Shown: positions 44,328 to 53,655 of the stretch, piece by piece
Position numbering within the stretch: the stretch's first letter is position 1
How the letters are laid out: each line of letters opens with the position of its first letter
Source of the DNA: an uncultured Alphaproteobacteria bacterium
GTDB lineage: Bacteria; Pseudomonadota; Alphaproteobacteria; Rhizobiales; Aestuariivirgaceae
Direction of reading: 5' to 3'
Length of the DNA stretch: 64,000 nucleotides
NCBI GenBank assembly: GCA_945957365.1
Contig: CAMFKI010000012.1
Location: forward strand, 1 to 64,000
The notes under the pieces: generated by a model
Seen by the model: only the letters and a program-made list of their open reading frames with translations
What the model was told of the DNA's origin: nothing
The model's database searches: none
Position numbers and translations under genes: made by a program

Positions 44328-45375
44328 CCGGCCGTTCGGCGTCCATGAGTTGCGCCGCCGCCAGCGCAGCGTCATCGAGGCGCCCCAGGCGAATCAGGCT
44401 GGCGACTTTCAGGGCCATGGCATGGCTTCCGAATAGCGCCTCGTTGTAGGACAGGAGACCCGGCCTCAAAGCCTTCGGATCGATCGCCAGCAAGTCCTCG
44501 GCAATCTGCAGTGCGGCATCCGGTGACCCGGCAGCAAGCTGGCGCTGGCCCAGCAGCAGGCGCAGGGCAGGATCCGCGGGCGACAGTGCGAAGGCCTGCT
44601 CCAGGACGGCGTTCGGATCGCGCCCTGCCGCGAGGTCGGTCCGCGCCAGAAGATGATAGAGCATCGTCGCGTCGGCATTGGCCTTCGCCGAAGGGTTGCG
44701 CCCGGCGGCCTCGATGCCGCGCCAGGCGGCGTCGCGCGCCTCCTCAGTGCTGCCGCGCGCGGCAAGGATCTCCGCCAACTGATGCCAGTAGAAGACGCGC
44801 TCGGGCCAGGTTCGGCAGCACGCGCGAAGGAGGGGCAGATCGCGCGCGTGCTTTCGCGACTGGTCGCCCTCATAGCCGAGATGCTCGATCAGCACGCCGG
44901 CATCGCCGATCGCAAAGCCCTCGCGGCGCGCCAGCTTCTCGATCGACGGCATCACCGTCTCGTGGATGCTGCCCTCGAACCGGATTTCGGGATGCCGCCG
45001 GAACAGGCGCGTCAGCAGGTAAGGCGTATGTCCCGGTCGCGGGCGGAGCCGGACGTCGGCAGCAATCCAGCCGGTTTCCAGTCTCTGCCTGAGGGCTCCC
45101 GGCGCAAGCGGCTCGAGACGCTCGTCGGCATCGATGTAGAGTATCCAGTCGCCGCTGCACGCAGCGAGGCAGGCATTGCGGGCCGCGGAGAAATCATTGT
45201 TCCAGAGGAGGTGCCGGACCACGGCGCCGTGGGCCGTGGCGATCTGCACCGTGTCGTCATCGGAGCCGGTGTCGACGAGAATGATTTCGTCAACCTGTCC
45301 CGCCAGCGACGCCAGGCATTCGCCCAGCATCGCGGCCTCATTCCTGACGATCAGGCTGGCCGACAGCGTCACCAC
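44311..45375 (-). CDS. Family 2 glycosyltransferase with TPR tail
   Basis: A 354-residue protein. The GT-A domain (about 1-190) has SASLIVRNEAAML at the start, VDTGSDDDTV near 34 and LYIDADERLEP near 80. The C-terminal 150 residues are TPR-like helices. This GT2-TPR family (SunS/WaaE-like beginnings) often modifies glycans or peptides; the presence of RNEAAML and DADE resembles peptide or LPS-core glucosyltransferases. It converges with the large fusion gene. Acceptor unknown. Confidence 0.8.
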   Translation of the reverse strand: MVTLSASLIVRNEAAMLGECLASLAGQVDEIILVDTGSDDDTVQIATAHGAVVRHLLWNNDFSAARNACLAACSGDWILYIDADERLEPLAPGALRQRLETGWIAADVRLRPRPGHTPYLLTRLFRRHPEIRFEGSIHETVMPSIEKLARREGFAIGDAGVLIEHLGYEGDQSRKHARDLPLLRACCRTWPERVFYWHQLAEILAARGSTEEARDAAWRGIEAAGRNPSAKANADATMLYHLLARTDLAAGRDPNAVLEQAFALSPADPALRLLLGQRQLAAGSPDAALQIAEDLLAIDPKALRPGLLSYNEALFGSHAMALKVASLIRLGRLDDAALAAAQLMDAERPVKPPG

Positions 45376-45450
45376 CGCAACGTGCCGCGGCTCGTCGCAA
45401 ATCCGGCGCCGGACGACTGACTGTGCCTGACCGGGAAGTGCTCTCTGTGC

Positions 45451-45600
45451 CTACATGTTCCCTGCATAGAGGACGGCTCCGCCGCGTCCGTACTCTTCAA
45501 TCCGAAACGACTGCATGGCGGGCAGCTTGTAGCCGCCTTTCGCGATCTGCGCGGCGATGGCAGCCTTCACGTTGGGGGGCAGGTCGATTTTCTGAAGCAT
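45451..45600 (-). CDS. 49-residue peptide, possible precursor peptide
   Basis: A short frame, ATG at 45600 to TAG at 45451-45453. The N-terminal half is helical (PPNVKAAIAAQIA) and ends in Gly-Gly at residues 22-23. The rest is YKLPAMQSFRIEEYGRG and a hydrophobic tail ending in AGNM. Third codon positions are mostly G or C, as in real genes here. It starts 28 bases after the outer-membrane gene on the same strand; GAGAG lies about nine bases ahead. The double-Gly and a nearby PqqD-like protein raise the option of a modified peptide, but no peptidase or modifying enzyme is certain. Confidence 0.45.
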   Translation of the reverse strand: MLQKIDLPPNVKAAIAAQIAKGGYKLPAMQSFRIEEYGRGGAVLYAGNM

Positions 45601-45628
45601 TACTAGACTCTCGATTGTGCAATGTTGA

Positions 45629-46324
45629 TCAGAAACGCCACTGCAATGTCGCCCGCAACAACTGTGTATTGAGTTTCAGGTCTCCCTGCGCATGACCGTG
45701 GTCATTGGAGAAGTCGTAAGACTGCTTGCCCAGGTCGACGTAGAGGTATTCAAGCCCGATCGTGACGGGTTCGGATATCCGGTATTCCACGCCGCCACCC
45801 AGGGCCCAGCCGACTTGGGTTTGCGCGTCGCTGCCATGGAACAGCGGCGAGCGCACCGACACATCGACCCCGCCGAAGGCCAGACCTCCGGTCGCGTATA
45901 TCAGGAAGTCGTCATTGAGCTTGTAGCCAGCCTTCAGGCGGGCTGTCGCCAGCCAGTTGAGGTCGACGTTCATGTCGGCCTGTGACGTCGCACAGGAAAT
46001 GCCCGAAGGATGGATGCAGCCGCCGCCGCTGATGCCGGACCATGACCAGTCGCCGACGATCCCGGCAACGATCCCGTTGCCGAAATCATAGTCGTAGCCC
46101 GCCATGCCACCGATCATCCCGCCGTGGAGGTCGGCGTTGCCGTCTTCGGAGACGTCCTGCACGATGGCGCTCAGCTCGGAGTGACCCCAGCCATAGCCAC
46201 CCGTGATGCCGGCATGAAAGCCGGTCCACGACGACTTGTAGGCAACCGACTGGCCCGCCTCAGCCTCACCCGACGCGAAAAGCAATGCGGTGATACTCAG
46301 CCCGGCGAGAATCTTAAGTCTCAT
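45629..46324 (-). CDS. Outer-membrane beta-barrel protein (porin-like)
   Basis: A 231-residue protein with a signal peptide cleaved near residue 23. An eight-stranded barrel pattern has alternating aromatic strands: WTGFHAGITGGYGWG near 33, GGMAGYDYDFGNGIVAG near 70, and the final strand LLRATLQWRF, ending in Phe for BAM recognition. It is of the Omp25/Omp31 or opacity-type family common in alphaproteobacteria. I chose the ATG at 46324, which opens the signal peptide. It is divergent from the PqqD-like gene, with an AT-rich shared promoter region. Confidence 0.82.
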   Translation of the reverse strand: MRLKILAGLSITALLFASGEAEAGQSVAYKSSWTGFHAGITGGYGWGHSELSAIVQDVSEDGNADLHGGMIGGMAGYDYDFGNGIVAGIVGDWSWSGISGGGCIHPSGISCATSQADMNVDLNWLATARLKAGYKLNDDFLIYATGGLAFGGVDVSVRSPLFHGSDAQTQVGWALGGGVEYRISEPVTIGLEYLYVDLGKQSYDFSNDHGHAQGDLKLNTQLLRATLQWRF

Positions 46325-46477
46325 TCGTCCCCACGTCCCCATCCGGCAATTCATCCGGACGTTGTCCTGCAAATCCGGCGAGGTTCGTAACTCGGCCTCA
46401 CCTTTGACGAACTTATGTCACAATTGAAAAACTTTGTAAATTACTTTAGTTACAACCGAAGTTATCAATAGAGGCCC
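46325..46477. promoter_or_regulatory. AT-rich divergent promoter region
   Basis: About 150 bases between the outer-membrane gene and the PqqD-like gene. The part 46410-46470 is far richer in A+T than anything nearby. TTGAAA near 46424, a 17-base spacer, then TAGTTA is a possible weak promoter toward the PqqD gene. Confidence 0.4.
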
Positions 46478-46783
46478 GTGGTGGTCAGCAAAATTACTTA
46501 CAAGTCGACTTACCAACAGGCAGAAGGCGTAAAGTTCGCCGAAGTGCCGCACGGACTCGTTGTGTATTCGCGCGAGGACGACTTGCATTATCTCAACCAC
46601 ACGGCGGGAGCGGCGTTCCTGCTCTGTGCGAAGCCCATGACAGCGCGCGACATCGCCCGAATCCTCGCCGAGGAATTCCAGCTCGCGGACATTCCGCTCC
46701 ACGAAATTGAAAAATGCCTTTCAGATTTGGCCGACAAGAAAATGGTGGTCGTGTCGCCTCCAAAGCCTCGCAGCCCTGCCTGA
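46478..46783 (+). CDS. PqqD-like protein (RiPP recognition element fold)
   Basis: A 101-residue protein of the PqqD superfamily. A beta-hairpin with LVVYSREDDLHYLNHTAGAAF near residue 28 leads to a winged-helix with RDIARILAEEF near 55. PqqD-type domains bind leader peptides of modified peptides, or occur as stand-alone chaperones beside glycan and exopolysaccharide genes. Start is GTG at 46478 or 46481; GAGG at 46471-46474 fits 46481 better. It precedes a GT4 by 82 bases. A 49-codon frame on the other strand, about 0.9 kb away, is the only visible candidate partner peptide. Confidence 0.78.
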   Translation: MVVSKITYKSTYQQAEGVKFAEVPHGLVVYSREDDLHYLNHTAGAAFLLCAKPMTARDIARILAEEFQLADIPLHEIEKCLSDLADKKMVVVSPPKPRSPA

Positions 46784-46865
46784 GCCGCGCGCATCTTCTT
46801 CCCGTCAGGCGCAATTTCTGTCACAACGGAGTTCGTAAGTTCGTCTCCAGAAGTGCGGCCGCCAC

Positions 46866-48890
46866 ATGAGTTCCGAGAGCCTGTCACCAACAAATCTAGA
46901 AAGCGTCGCGGATGGGCTGTCCGTCGTCAAAAGGTTCCACGACGACTACTGGCATCTGGTGCGCAGCGTGGAAGACAGCATCAATCACCAGAAATTCGCC
47001 CAGGCCGATCTCGTGCTCTGCACGCTCGGGCCCATCCTCGGTTCGGCCTATCATTTTCGCCAGCAGTCGGCGCGCCTTGCCGTTGCCCGCGGCCAGTGGG
47101 CCGCCGCGGCGGGGATCTGCGAGCAGCTTCTGCAGGTCAACGCGGATGATCCGATCACGGTCGGTCTGCTGCTGTCGGCCTGGGCCGAGATGGGCGAATT
47201 CCAAAAGGCGCTCGCACGCGTCGCTTCGGGACCGCCGCAATTGCTCACCGCCGACTGGGCGCTGGAGCGGCTGTTCGCCGCCCTGAACAGCCAGGACAAG
47301 ACCGGCCTCGAGCTGGCGGCAGCCCTGCGGTGCGCCGCACAATTGCCCGGGCGCGGCAAGCTTTGGACGGCACGCATGCGCCGTCTTGCCGGTGATTACG
47401 CCGAGGCCGAAAAGCTGCTTGTTCCCCTGGCCCGCTCCCGCGCGGCGCCGCCCGAGGCCCACCACGAACTGGCCCTCGCCCGGCTTCACCTGCCGACCTG
47501 GCACCAACACATCGACGACTACAAGGCGATGATCGCAGCGCCAGAGACGCCCCCTGCGATCACGGCGCAGCTGCAGCGGGCTGTCAGTCTTCACGGCATC
47601 CTCAGCTCGGCTTATCGGCGTGGCGGCCGGTGCGCGCCGGACTTTCGCCTGCCTGACAGCTTCCTCGAAGTGGTCTTCGAGACGGCGCGCAACCCGATGT
47701 ACGCGCCGGAGGAGGCGAGAGTGGCTCTCGTCGGCGCCACCATGGCGGCCGGCGGCGCCGAGCGGGTTCTCGGCAGTGCCTTCGTGGGCCTGCGCTCCAG
47801 CGGAACCTTCAATGCCGAGATGTGGCTCTACTCCCGCGACGCGGCGCTCAACCATGACTTCTTCCTGCGCGAAATGGACATCGACCGGCAGCACCCCGAA
47901 TCTTGCCTCGAGCTTCGCTTCGATGCCGCCCCCGAACCCTTCGCCTTCCTGCCCCCGGGCCCCGCCCACAACGCCCGCGCCGTACATGCCATGATCCTGC
48001 AACGCCGGCCGGCCGTGCTGCACGCCTGGCAGGACACCACAAATCTCGAATGCGCCTTCGCGGGCGTGTTGGCGGGCGTGCCGAAGATCATTCTCCACCC
48101 CCACAACATGCGCCCCGAACTCGTCCACAAGGCGCCGATCGCCGCAAGCTTGCGGCGCGGCTACCTCGCGCTGCTGCAACGCGACGACGTGCACATGGTC
48201 TTCGTATCCGAGGCTTCGGAGCGGGACTATCTCGACTGGCTCGGCCATTCGGACAGGAGCCGATGCCACGTCGTCTACAACGGCTTCGAGCTGCCACGGA
48301 AGCTGTCACCCGAGGCACGGCGCAGGGCACGCAGGGAGCTGCGCCGCGAACTGGGCATCGCCGAGGCCGCGACGGTCGTTGGCGGCGTCTTCCGGTTCCA
48401 CAAGGTGAAGCGTCCGAAACTGTGGCTCGACACCGCCCGGGCGGTGCTTCGCCAGCGGCCGAACGTCGTGTTCGTCATCTTCGGCGACGGGCCGGAATTC
48501 GAGGATGCGCGCAAGCACGCCGAAAAGCTGGGCATATCCAGGAACGTGAAATTCGCGGGCCGGGTGACCGCCGCCGACGAGAAGATTATCGCCTTCGACC
48601 TCCTTCTGCACACCAGCGAAACCGAGGGGCTGCCGACGGTGCTCATCGAAGCACAGGCGGTCGGCGTTCCGGTTGTCGCATTCGGCACGGGCGGGGTGGC
48701 CGAGTGCGTGCATCCCGATTTTTCGATCGTCTGCAAGGGCGATGGGGTAGAGGAAATATCTGCAGCGGTGCTCAAGATGATGAAGCACCCGCCGGAGCCG
48801 AAGATAGCCGCCGCGGCGTCACGCGACATCCGTCGGCGTTTCTCGCGGGAGACCATGGTTGCCCGCCTCGAGGACATCTATCGCCTTTGA
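46866..48890 (+). CDS. Family 4 glycosyltransferase with N-terminal helical repeats
   Basis: A 674-residue protein. Residues about 1-260 form TPR-like helical repeats. From about 285, a GT-B glycosyltransferase begins with a Gly-rich loop, and the C-terminal nucleotide-sugar domain has VVGGVFRFHKVKRPKLW near 510 and the GT4 motif TEGLPTVLIEAQAVGVP near 585. It transfers a sugar from a nucleotide donor with retention. It shares the 'helical scaffold plus transferase' plan with the large fusion at 40308 and the GT2 at 44311. It converges on the ATP-grasp gene with 20 bases between. Confidence 0.83.
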   Translation: MSSESLSPTNLESVADGLSVVKRFHDDYWHLVRSVEDSINHQKFAQADLVLCTLGPILGSAYHFRQQSARLAVARGQWAAAAGICEQLLQVNADDPITVGLLLSAWAEMGEFQKALARVASGPPQLLTADWALERLFAALNSQDKTGLELAAALRCAAQLPGRGKLWTARMRRLAGDYAEAEKLLVPLARSRAAPPEAHHELALARLHLPTWHQHIDDYKAMIAAPETPPAITAQLQRAVSLHGILSSAYRRGGRCAPDFRLPDSFLEVVFETARNPMYAPEEARVALVGATMAAGGAERVLGSAFVGLRSSGTFNAEMWLYSRDAALNHDFFLREMDIDRQHPESCLELRFDAAPEPFAFLPPGPAHNARAVHAMILQRRPAVLHAWQDTTNLECAFAGVLAGVPKIILHPHNMRPELVHKAPIAASLRRGYLALLQRDDVHMVFVSEASERDYLDWLGHSDRSRCHVVYNGFELPRKLSPEARRRARRELRRELGIAEAATVVGGVFRFHKVKRPKLWLDTARAVLRQRPNVVFVIFGDGPEFEDARKHAEKLGISRNVKFAGRVTAADEKIIAFDLLLHTSETEGLPTVLIEAQAVGVPVVAFGTGGVAECVHPDFSIVCKGDGVEEISAAVLKMMKHPPEPKIAAAASRDIRRRFSRETMVARLEDIYRL

Positions 48891-48910
48891 TCGAAGGCTG
48901 CCGTGCCGGC

Positions 48911-49858
48911 CTAGCCGGCGCAGCGCCTGGTGGTCGCCGCCAGCACCTCTGCGGCGCGCTGGTAGGGATTGAACATGCGCACATATTTTGCCGTGCGCTC
49001 CGTGCTGCGCCACGGCGCGGTGCGGGGCGATGACAGGTGCCACACATTGCCGCCGGCATTGACCTCGATCACATAGAGCCGCCCGTCCCGCGCATCTCGA
49101 AGGATGTCGAGTCCGAGCAGCGGATAGGTCGGAAAGACCGCGGCGGCCTGCCGGGCGAAGGCCATCACATCGGCATCCTCGCTCGGGTTCGGCACCGTCC
49201 GGCCGCGCGGCGGCTCGGGGATCACGGCTGCAAGGTCACAGTCGGGCGCCTCGAGGTCGGGGTGCTGCTCGGGCGCCGTGGCGGTGTTCTGGTAGATCGT
49301 CTCGCCGAACAGGGTGAGGTTGCGGAACACCGAGAAGTGCCGCCCCGAGTCGATGAATTGCTGCACGAGGTATCTCGCCGGGCCGGCGCTCGTGGCTTCG
49401 GGGGCCGAAGCGGGATCGAATGCCGCGGTGCGCACGAGGCGCAGTCCCCTGCCGGTCGAAGTCTGCTCGAGTTCGGCCGGCTTGAGGATGAGGAGGGACC
49501 CCCATTCGGCCGGATCGAGCTGCAAGCCCGCTTCGAGCAGGGCCGTCCGCGGCGTCGGGACACCCGCATCGGACAGCGCACGGTATTGTTCGATCTTGGG
49601 GATCGCGCGGTTGGCGAAGATGGGACCGCGGCGCGGCTTCAACTTGCCGGTCGGGCCGAAACTCACGGTCAGAACCGGGCCTTTCCAGATCCGGTCGTCG
49701 AGAAGCGCGAGGTTGTCGCCGCTGCCCACCATGAAGACATCGAGATCCGACGCGATCCTGCGAATCATATCGGCGATCGAAGCGAGGTCGCGCGTGTCGA
49801 TGTAAAAGGGTTGCGCCACCAGGATCAGCGTGCGTCTGACCGGATACAGGATCGGCAT
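48911..49858 (-). CDS. ATP-grasp-fold ligase-like protein (RimK-like)
   Basis: A 315-residue protein of the ATP-grasp type. The ATP-binding beta-hairpin has LLILKPAELEQTSTGRGLR near residue 122, YLVQQFIDSG follows near 175, and the metal site LGLDILRDARDGRLYVIEVNAGGN is near 245-270, with the Glu and Asn ligands intact. Members join a carboxylate to an amine or thiol through an acyl phosphate. The substrate might be a sugar acid, amino acid or peptide; the PqqD-like gene nearby makes a peptide thinkable. Divergent from the GSCFA gene. Confidence 0.72.
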   Translation of the reverse strand: MPILYPVRRTLILVAQPFYIDTRDLASIADMIRRIASDLDVFMVGSGDNLALLDDRIWKGPVLTVSFGPTGKLKPRRGPIFANRAIPKIEQYRALSDAGVPTPRTALLEAGLQLDPAEWGSLLILKPAELEQTSTGRGLRLVRTAAFDPASAPEATSAGPARYLVQQFIDSGRHFSVFRNLTLFGETIYQNTATAPEQHPDLEAPDCDLAAVIPEPPRGRTVPNPSEDADVMAFARQAAAVFPTYPLLGLDILRDARDGRLYVIEVNAGGNVWHLSSPRTAPWRSTERTAKYVRMFNPYQRAAEVLAATTRRCAG

Positions 49859-50023
49859 CGGATGTGTAACCTATAGTTGACGTTTTGCCGCCGCCCAACG
49901 CCACGGGCACAGCTATGCAAGTCTATGAATTCTCGCATAAAGAGAGCCAAATTTCGACTCGTATCGCGCCAGAAATGCTATTGCGGTCGAAATTGCGGCC
50001 TTGATCCCGAAGGAACCTTTCCC

Positions 50024-51550
50024 ATGCCGATCGTCAGCTATTCCGCCGAGCAGGCTTTTGCGAACCGCCGGCAGAACAGTTGCGCTTCATGGCCGCAGCG
50101 CGGACTGAACAATCGCATCGAACCGATCGCCCGTCTCAAGGCCGATGCGCCCTTCACGCTGGAACCGGGCTCGTCGGTCTTCACCGTCGGATCCTGCTTT
50201 GCCCGCAACGTCGAAGCATACCTGATGAGCGCCAAATTCCGGGTGCCCGTACTGGAACTCATGGACAGTCCGGTGTTCACGGGAGTTCCCCGTGACACGA
50301 TCAACAATTATTCCGCACCCTCCATCTTCAACGAATTCTACTGGGCCCTGGAGAAGGACGCGGCCTTCGACCCCGATGTGCACTGCTTCGAAGCACCGGG
50401 CGGCTACATCGACCTTCATCTCGGCGAACTGCAGAAGGCGCTGCCGCTTGATGTCGTGAAGGAAAGGCGGAAAGCGGTAAGCCATACTTACCGCGCTGCC
50501 ATGGCGTGTGACGCCATCATCATCACCCTGGGCCTCAGTGAGGTGTGGTTCGACACGCATTCCGGGTTCTATGTCAACCACGCGCCGCTTCCGAACATCA
50601 CCCGTCTTGCGCCGGGCCGCTTCGAACTCCATGTCCTGTCCTACGAGGAGGTCAGGTCCTACCTCACCCGTGCCATCGACCTCATCGTCAAGCATAGCAA
50701 CAAGCCACCGCGGATCATCCTGACGGTTTCGCCGGTTCCGCTGATGACGACGTTCCGCGACAAGGACGTGGCCGTGGCGAATTCCTATTCGAAGGCGGTT
50801 CTCCGCGCCGTGTCGGAAGAGATCATCAGCCGCTACGACTTCGTTTCCTATTTTCCATCCTTCGAGTCCGTCGGTCTGTCGGACCGCAACGTCGCGTGGA
50901 TGACCGACCAGGTGCACCCCACCAAGGCCGTCGTTGCAGTGCAGGTCGCCCGCATGCTCAAGGCCTATGCACCGCACGTGAACCTCGACGAGATCGATGG
51001 TCTCGATGCCGGGGCGGTGATCGAGAAAGCGAACTCCCCGATGACTCCCCTGGAAGCACAGCTGTTCTTCCAGGAGCATTTCGACCGGCATGGCGACAAC
51101 CCGTCGTTCCTCGTTCCCTATATCCGCTTCCTGTTTGCAGGCAATGAACCGCTCATGGCATCGGTTCTTGCGGACCGGCTGGAAGGGCGCACGGTCGAGG
51201 AGCGGATCGTGAAGGCAAAGGGTCTGCGCTTGACCAGCAGGCCCGCGGAAGCCTTGCAGCTGGTGGAATCGCTGCTGACCACGGAACAGCGCTCCAGCGA
51301 TCTCTGGGAAGAGGTCGTCCTCGATTACGTTGCCCTGGGCGACCTCGAGAACGCGCTGCGGGTGGGCAGGGCCTGGTTCGCTCAGATGACGTATGACGCC
51401 ACGGCGCGTCCGCGCGTCGCGCGGGCAATTGCGCGCATGGATCTGGCGCGCGCCCGCGAACTGGTGGCCGAGGCCCTGGCCCTTTCTCCCGAGAATTTCC
51501 TCGCCGCGGTCGTCAGCAAGGAACTGGATGCTCTGGCCGAGAGCGTGTAG
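50024..51550 (+). CDS. GSCFA-domain protein
   Basis: A 508-residue protein. The GSCFARN motif at about residues 56-62 is the name-giving signature; it is a SGNH-hydrolase-like fold proposed to modify glycans, with later conserved blocks LGLSEVW near 167 and the DQVHPTKAV-type Asp-His near 305. The last 150 residues look like TPR-type helices. The ATG at 50024 has AAGGA about eight bases upstream; an upstream frame from 49877 is rejected for its Cys/Arg-rich composition. Followed by a sulfotransferase-like gene 16 bases on, so the two are co-transcribed. Confidence 0.8.
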   Translation: MPIVSYSAEQAFANRRQNSCASWPQRGLNNRIEPIARLKADAPFTLEPGSSVFTVGSCFARNVEAYLMSAKFRVPVLELMDSPVFTGVPRDTINNYSAPSIFNEFYWALEKDAAFDPDVHCFEAPGGYIDLHLGELQKALPLDVVKERRKAVSHTYRAAMACDAIIITLGLSEVWFDTHSGFYVNHAPLPNITRLAPGRFELHVLSYEEVRSYLTRAIDLIVKHSNKPPRIILTVSPVPLMTTFRDKDVAVANSYSKAVLRAVSEEIISRYDFVSYFPSFESVGLSDRNVAWMTDQVHPTKAVVAVQVARMLKAYAPHVNLDEIDGLDAGAVIEKANSPMTPLEAQLFFQEHFDRHGDNPSFLVPYIRFLFAGNEPLMASVLADRLEGRTVEERIVKAKGLRLTSRPAEALQLVESLLTTEQRSSDLWEEVVLDYVALGDLENALRVGRAWFAQMTYDATARPRVARAIARMDLARARELVAEALALSPENFLAAVVSKELDALAESV

Positions 51551-51566
51551 GCGGAAGGCAGAGAAC

Positions 51567-52316
51567 ATGTCCGGGCACGAGAGCAGCACGGCGGATGTCA
51601 TCGACTGGGCGGTGCTCCTGATGCCCTGGGGTCGTGTGGGCAGCAATCTGTGTGTCGACATCCTGCTGCAATCGCAGAATGTGCGCCTCGAGAACGAGCC
51701 CCTCACCGTGATCAAGGCGAACCACCCTGATGCGTCCGACGAGCAATTGGCGGCCTGGCAGATGGACTGGCTGGAACGCAATGTCAGCCCCGCTCCGGAT
51801 GGGCAGAGACTCATCGTCAAGGTCGCCGCGAATTCGATCGCCGATCCGTCTGCATTCACCCGCTTTCTGGTGGAGCGCAAGGCCCGCCTGATCATGATGG
51901 ACCGGCGCAACGTGATGGCCACGGTGGTGTCGGCCTTGCGCGCCGAGGAATATGCGCGGCAGGAGGAACTCGCGACGGGCGTGGCGGCATGGTCGCTGGC
52001 GAAAGGCAAGACCGCCGACATCATGCCGGAAATCAGCGTGCGCGGGCTCAGGACGGGCGTGCGCAATGTGCTCTCTTCGCGCCGCATCTGCGACTCGATT
52101 ACCTCCGTCATCGCGCCGCGCGCAACGATCTGGTATGAGGATCTGGCCGGCGACCTCGACGCGGAAGTTGCCCGCCTCACGGCCGCGGTCGGGCTCGAGC
52201 CCTTCCCCTATGAAGTCCGCTACGCCAAGTTCACGCCGATGGCGCTGCGCGAAGCCGTTGCCAATCCCGAACTCATCGACCAGGTCGCGGCGGAATTCGG
52301 CCTGCCGGTCGACTAG
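51567..52316 (+). CDS. Sulfotransferase-like protein
   Basis: A 249-residue protein like Stf0/NodH-type sulfotransferases, which move sulfate from PAPS to a sugar. The N-terminal WGRVGSNLCVDIL near residue 22 stands for the PAPS phosphate loop; LIMMDRRNVMATVVSAL near 110 for the 3'-phosphate motif; IWYEDLAGD near 188 is typical of the family. The loop lacks the usual KTGTT Lys and has RVGSN instead, as in part of the family. The ATG at 51567 follows GGAAGG. Pairs with the GSCFA gene and, with the sulfotransferase part of the 40308 fusion, suggests a sulfated glycan. Confidence 0.7.
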   Translation: MSGHESSTADVIDWAVLLMPWGRVGSNLCVDILLQSQNVRLENEPLTVIKANHPDASDEQLAAWQMDWLERNVSPAPDGQRLIVKVAANSIADPSAFTRFLVERKARLIMMDRRNVMATVVSALRAEEYARQEELATGVAAWSLAKGKTADIMPEISVRGLRTGVRNVLSSRRICDSITSVIAPRATIWYEDLAGDLDAEVARLTAAVGLEPFPYEVRYAKFTPMALREAVANPELIDQVAAEFGLPVD

Positions 52317-52347
52317 CGGTCATCCGGGCAGGCGCCGTCCTGCCACT

Positions 52348-53655
52348 TCAGCCGTCGCGGCCCGGCCGCCGCAATGAAGCGGGGCCGGCGGGCAGAAAGC
52401 CCCAGGGATCGAGCACGCGCGTGCCGCCGCCCGCCATCTCGCCGAGCCCCATGAGCCGGGGGTCGTTCACACCCGCCACGATCAGATCGGCGTTGGCCGC
52501 GAGGCCTTCCAGGCTGTCCCAGCACACAACGGGGCCGGCCCATGGCTCCGCCTTCAGGGCCTGGCGCGCCCGCGGCGACGGATCATAGGCATGGACCGCG
52601 ACACCCGCCGACAGCAGCCGCTGGATGAGCGCGAAGGACGGCGACTCGACGGTCACGTCCGTGCCGGACTTGAAGGCGAGGCCCGCGACGCCGACCGACC
52701 TCGGCCGTTCCGCCAGCACGAGCCCCGCGATGTGGTCGTGATGGACCTGGTTCGACTGCCTCACCACGGCGGCGATCGAACCGTCCAGGCCATGGCTTGT
52801 CAGCAGCGCCTCCATGGCGTCGACGTCGCGGGGAAAGCACGGCCCGCCGAACGGCATTCCGCCCTTCAGGAATCCCTTGCCGATGCGCGCATCCAGCGAC
52901 AGCGTCTCGGTCAGCCGGTCGACATTCACCGCCGAAACCTGCCCGGCGAGTCGGGCCAGCGTGTTGGCGAAGGATATCTTGAAGCAGAGATAGAAGTTCC
53001 ACGCCACCTTGGCGATTTCCGCCTCGGCGATGGTCAGGCGGGCACGGGGCACATCGGGAGCGACGATCCGGCCGTAGAGGGTCTCGACCTCGTGCGCCGC
53101 GGCCGCGTCATCGGCGCCGATCATCAGGCAGGGTGGGCGGTGAAAACCCGCGACGACGTTGCCGATGGCCACGAGATCCGGAACATAGGCGAGGCCGAAG
53201 CGGCATCCCGAGTGCCGCTCCGCCGCCACCAGCATCGGTGCGACCTCGCTTGCGATGGTGCCCGGCATGACGGTCGACGCGATGATGACGAGGTGCCGCT
53301 CGGGCCTTGCCGGCCGCTGCGCCACCTCCGCGCACACACTGGCCACCGCCTCGCAGACGAAGCGCGCGGAAAAGCGAGGGTCGCCGGGATTCGAAGGGGT
53401 GGGCACCTGCACCAGCGATGCCGAGAGGTCAAGCCCATGCGGGCTCACGTGGAAGGTCAGCTCGGCACCCGCCTTGCGGATCAGCGCGGCGAGGCCCGGC
53501 TCCTGCGACGCGATTCTGCCTTCTGAGAGGTCCGCGACGTGGGCGGCGTTCACGTCGATCCCGCAGGTCCGGACGCCCGCAGCCGCGAAACTGGCGGCCA
53601 GCGGCAGGCCGAGCTTGCCCATGCCGTAAACCCCGAGACGGCTGCCCTCGCTCAT
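52348..53655 (-). CDS. UDP-glucose/GDP-mannose dehydrogenase-family protein
   Basis: A 435-residue nucleotide-sugar dehydrogenase. The NAD loop GVYGMGKLGLPLA spans residues 8-20, PTPSNPGDPRF near 85 is the family's substrate loop, AKVAWNFYLCFKISFAN near 213 supplies the Lys and Asn, and the catalytic Cys is in GGPCFPRD near 267. It makes a uronic acid from a nucleotide sugar with two NAD. Product type (UDP-GlcA, ManNAcA, etc.) cannot be read. It follows the glycosyltransferase gene with a four-base overlap. Confidence 0.88.
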   Translation of the reverse strand: MSEGSRLGVYGMGKLGLPLAASFAAAGVRTCGIDVNAAHVADLSEGRIASQEPGLAALIRKAGAELTFHVSPHGLDLSASLVQVPTPSNPGDPRFSARFVCEAVASVCAEVAQRPARPERHLVIIASTVMPGTIASEVAPMLVAAERHSGCRFGLAYVPDLVAIGNVVAGFHRPPCLMIGADDAAAAHEVETLYGRIVAPDVPRARLTIAEAEIAKVAWNFYLCFKISFANTLARLAGQVSAVNVDRLTETLSLDARIGKGFLKGGMPFGGPCFPRDVDAMEALLTSHGLDGSIAAVVRQSNQVHHDHIAGLVLAERPRSVGVAGLAFKSGTDVTVESPSFALIQRLLSAGVAVHAYDPSPRARQALKAEPWAGPVVCWDSLEGLAANADLIVAGVNDPRLMGLGEMAGGGTRVLDPWGFLPAGPASLRRPGRDG

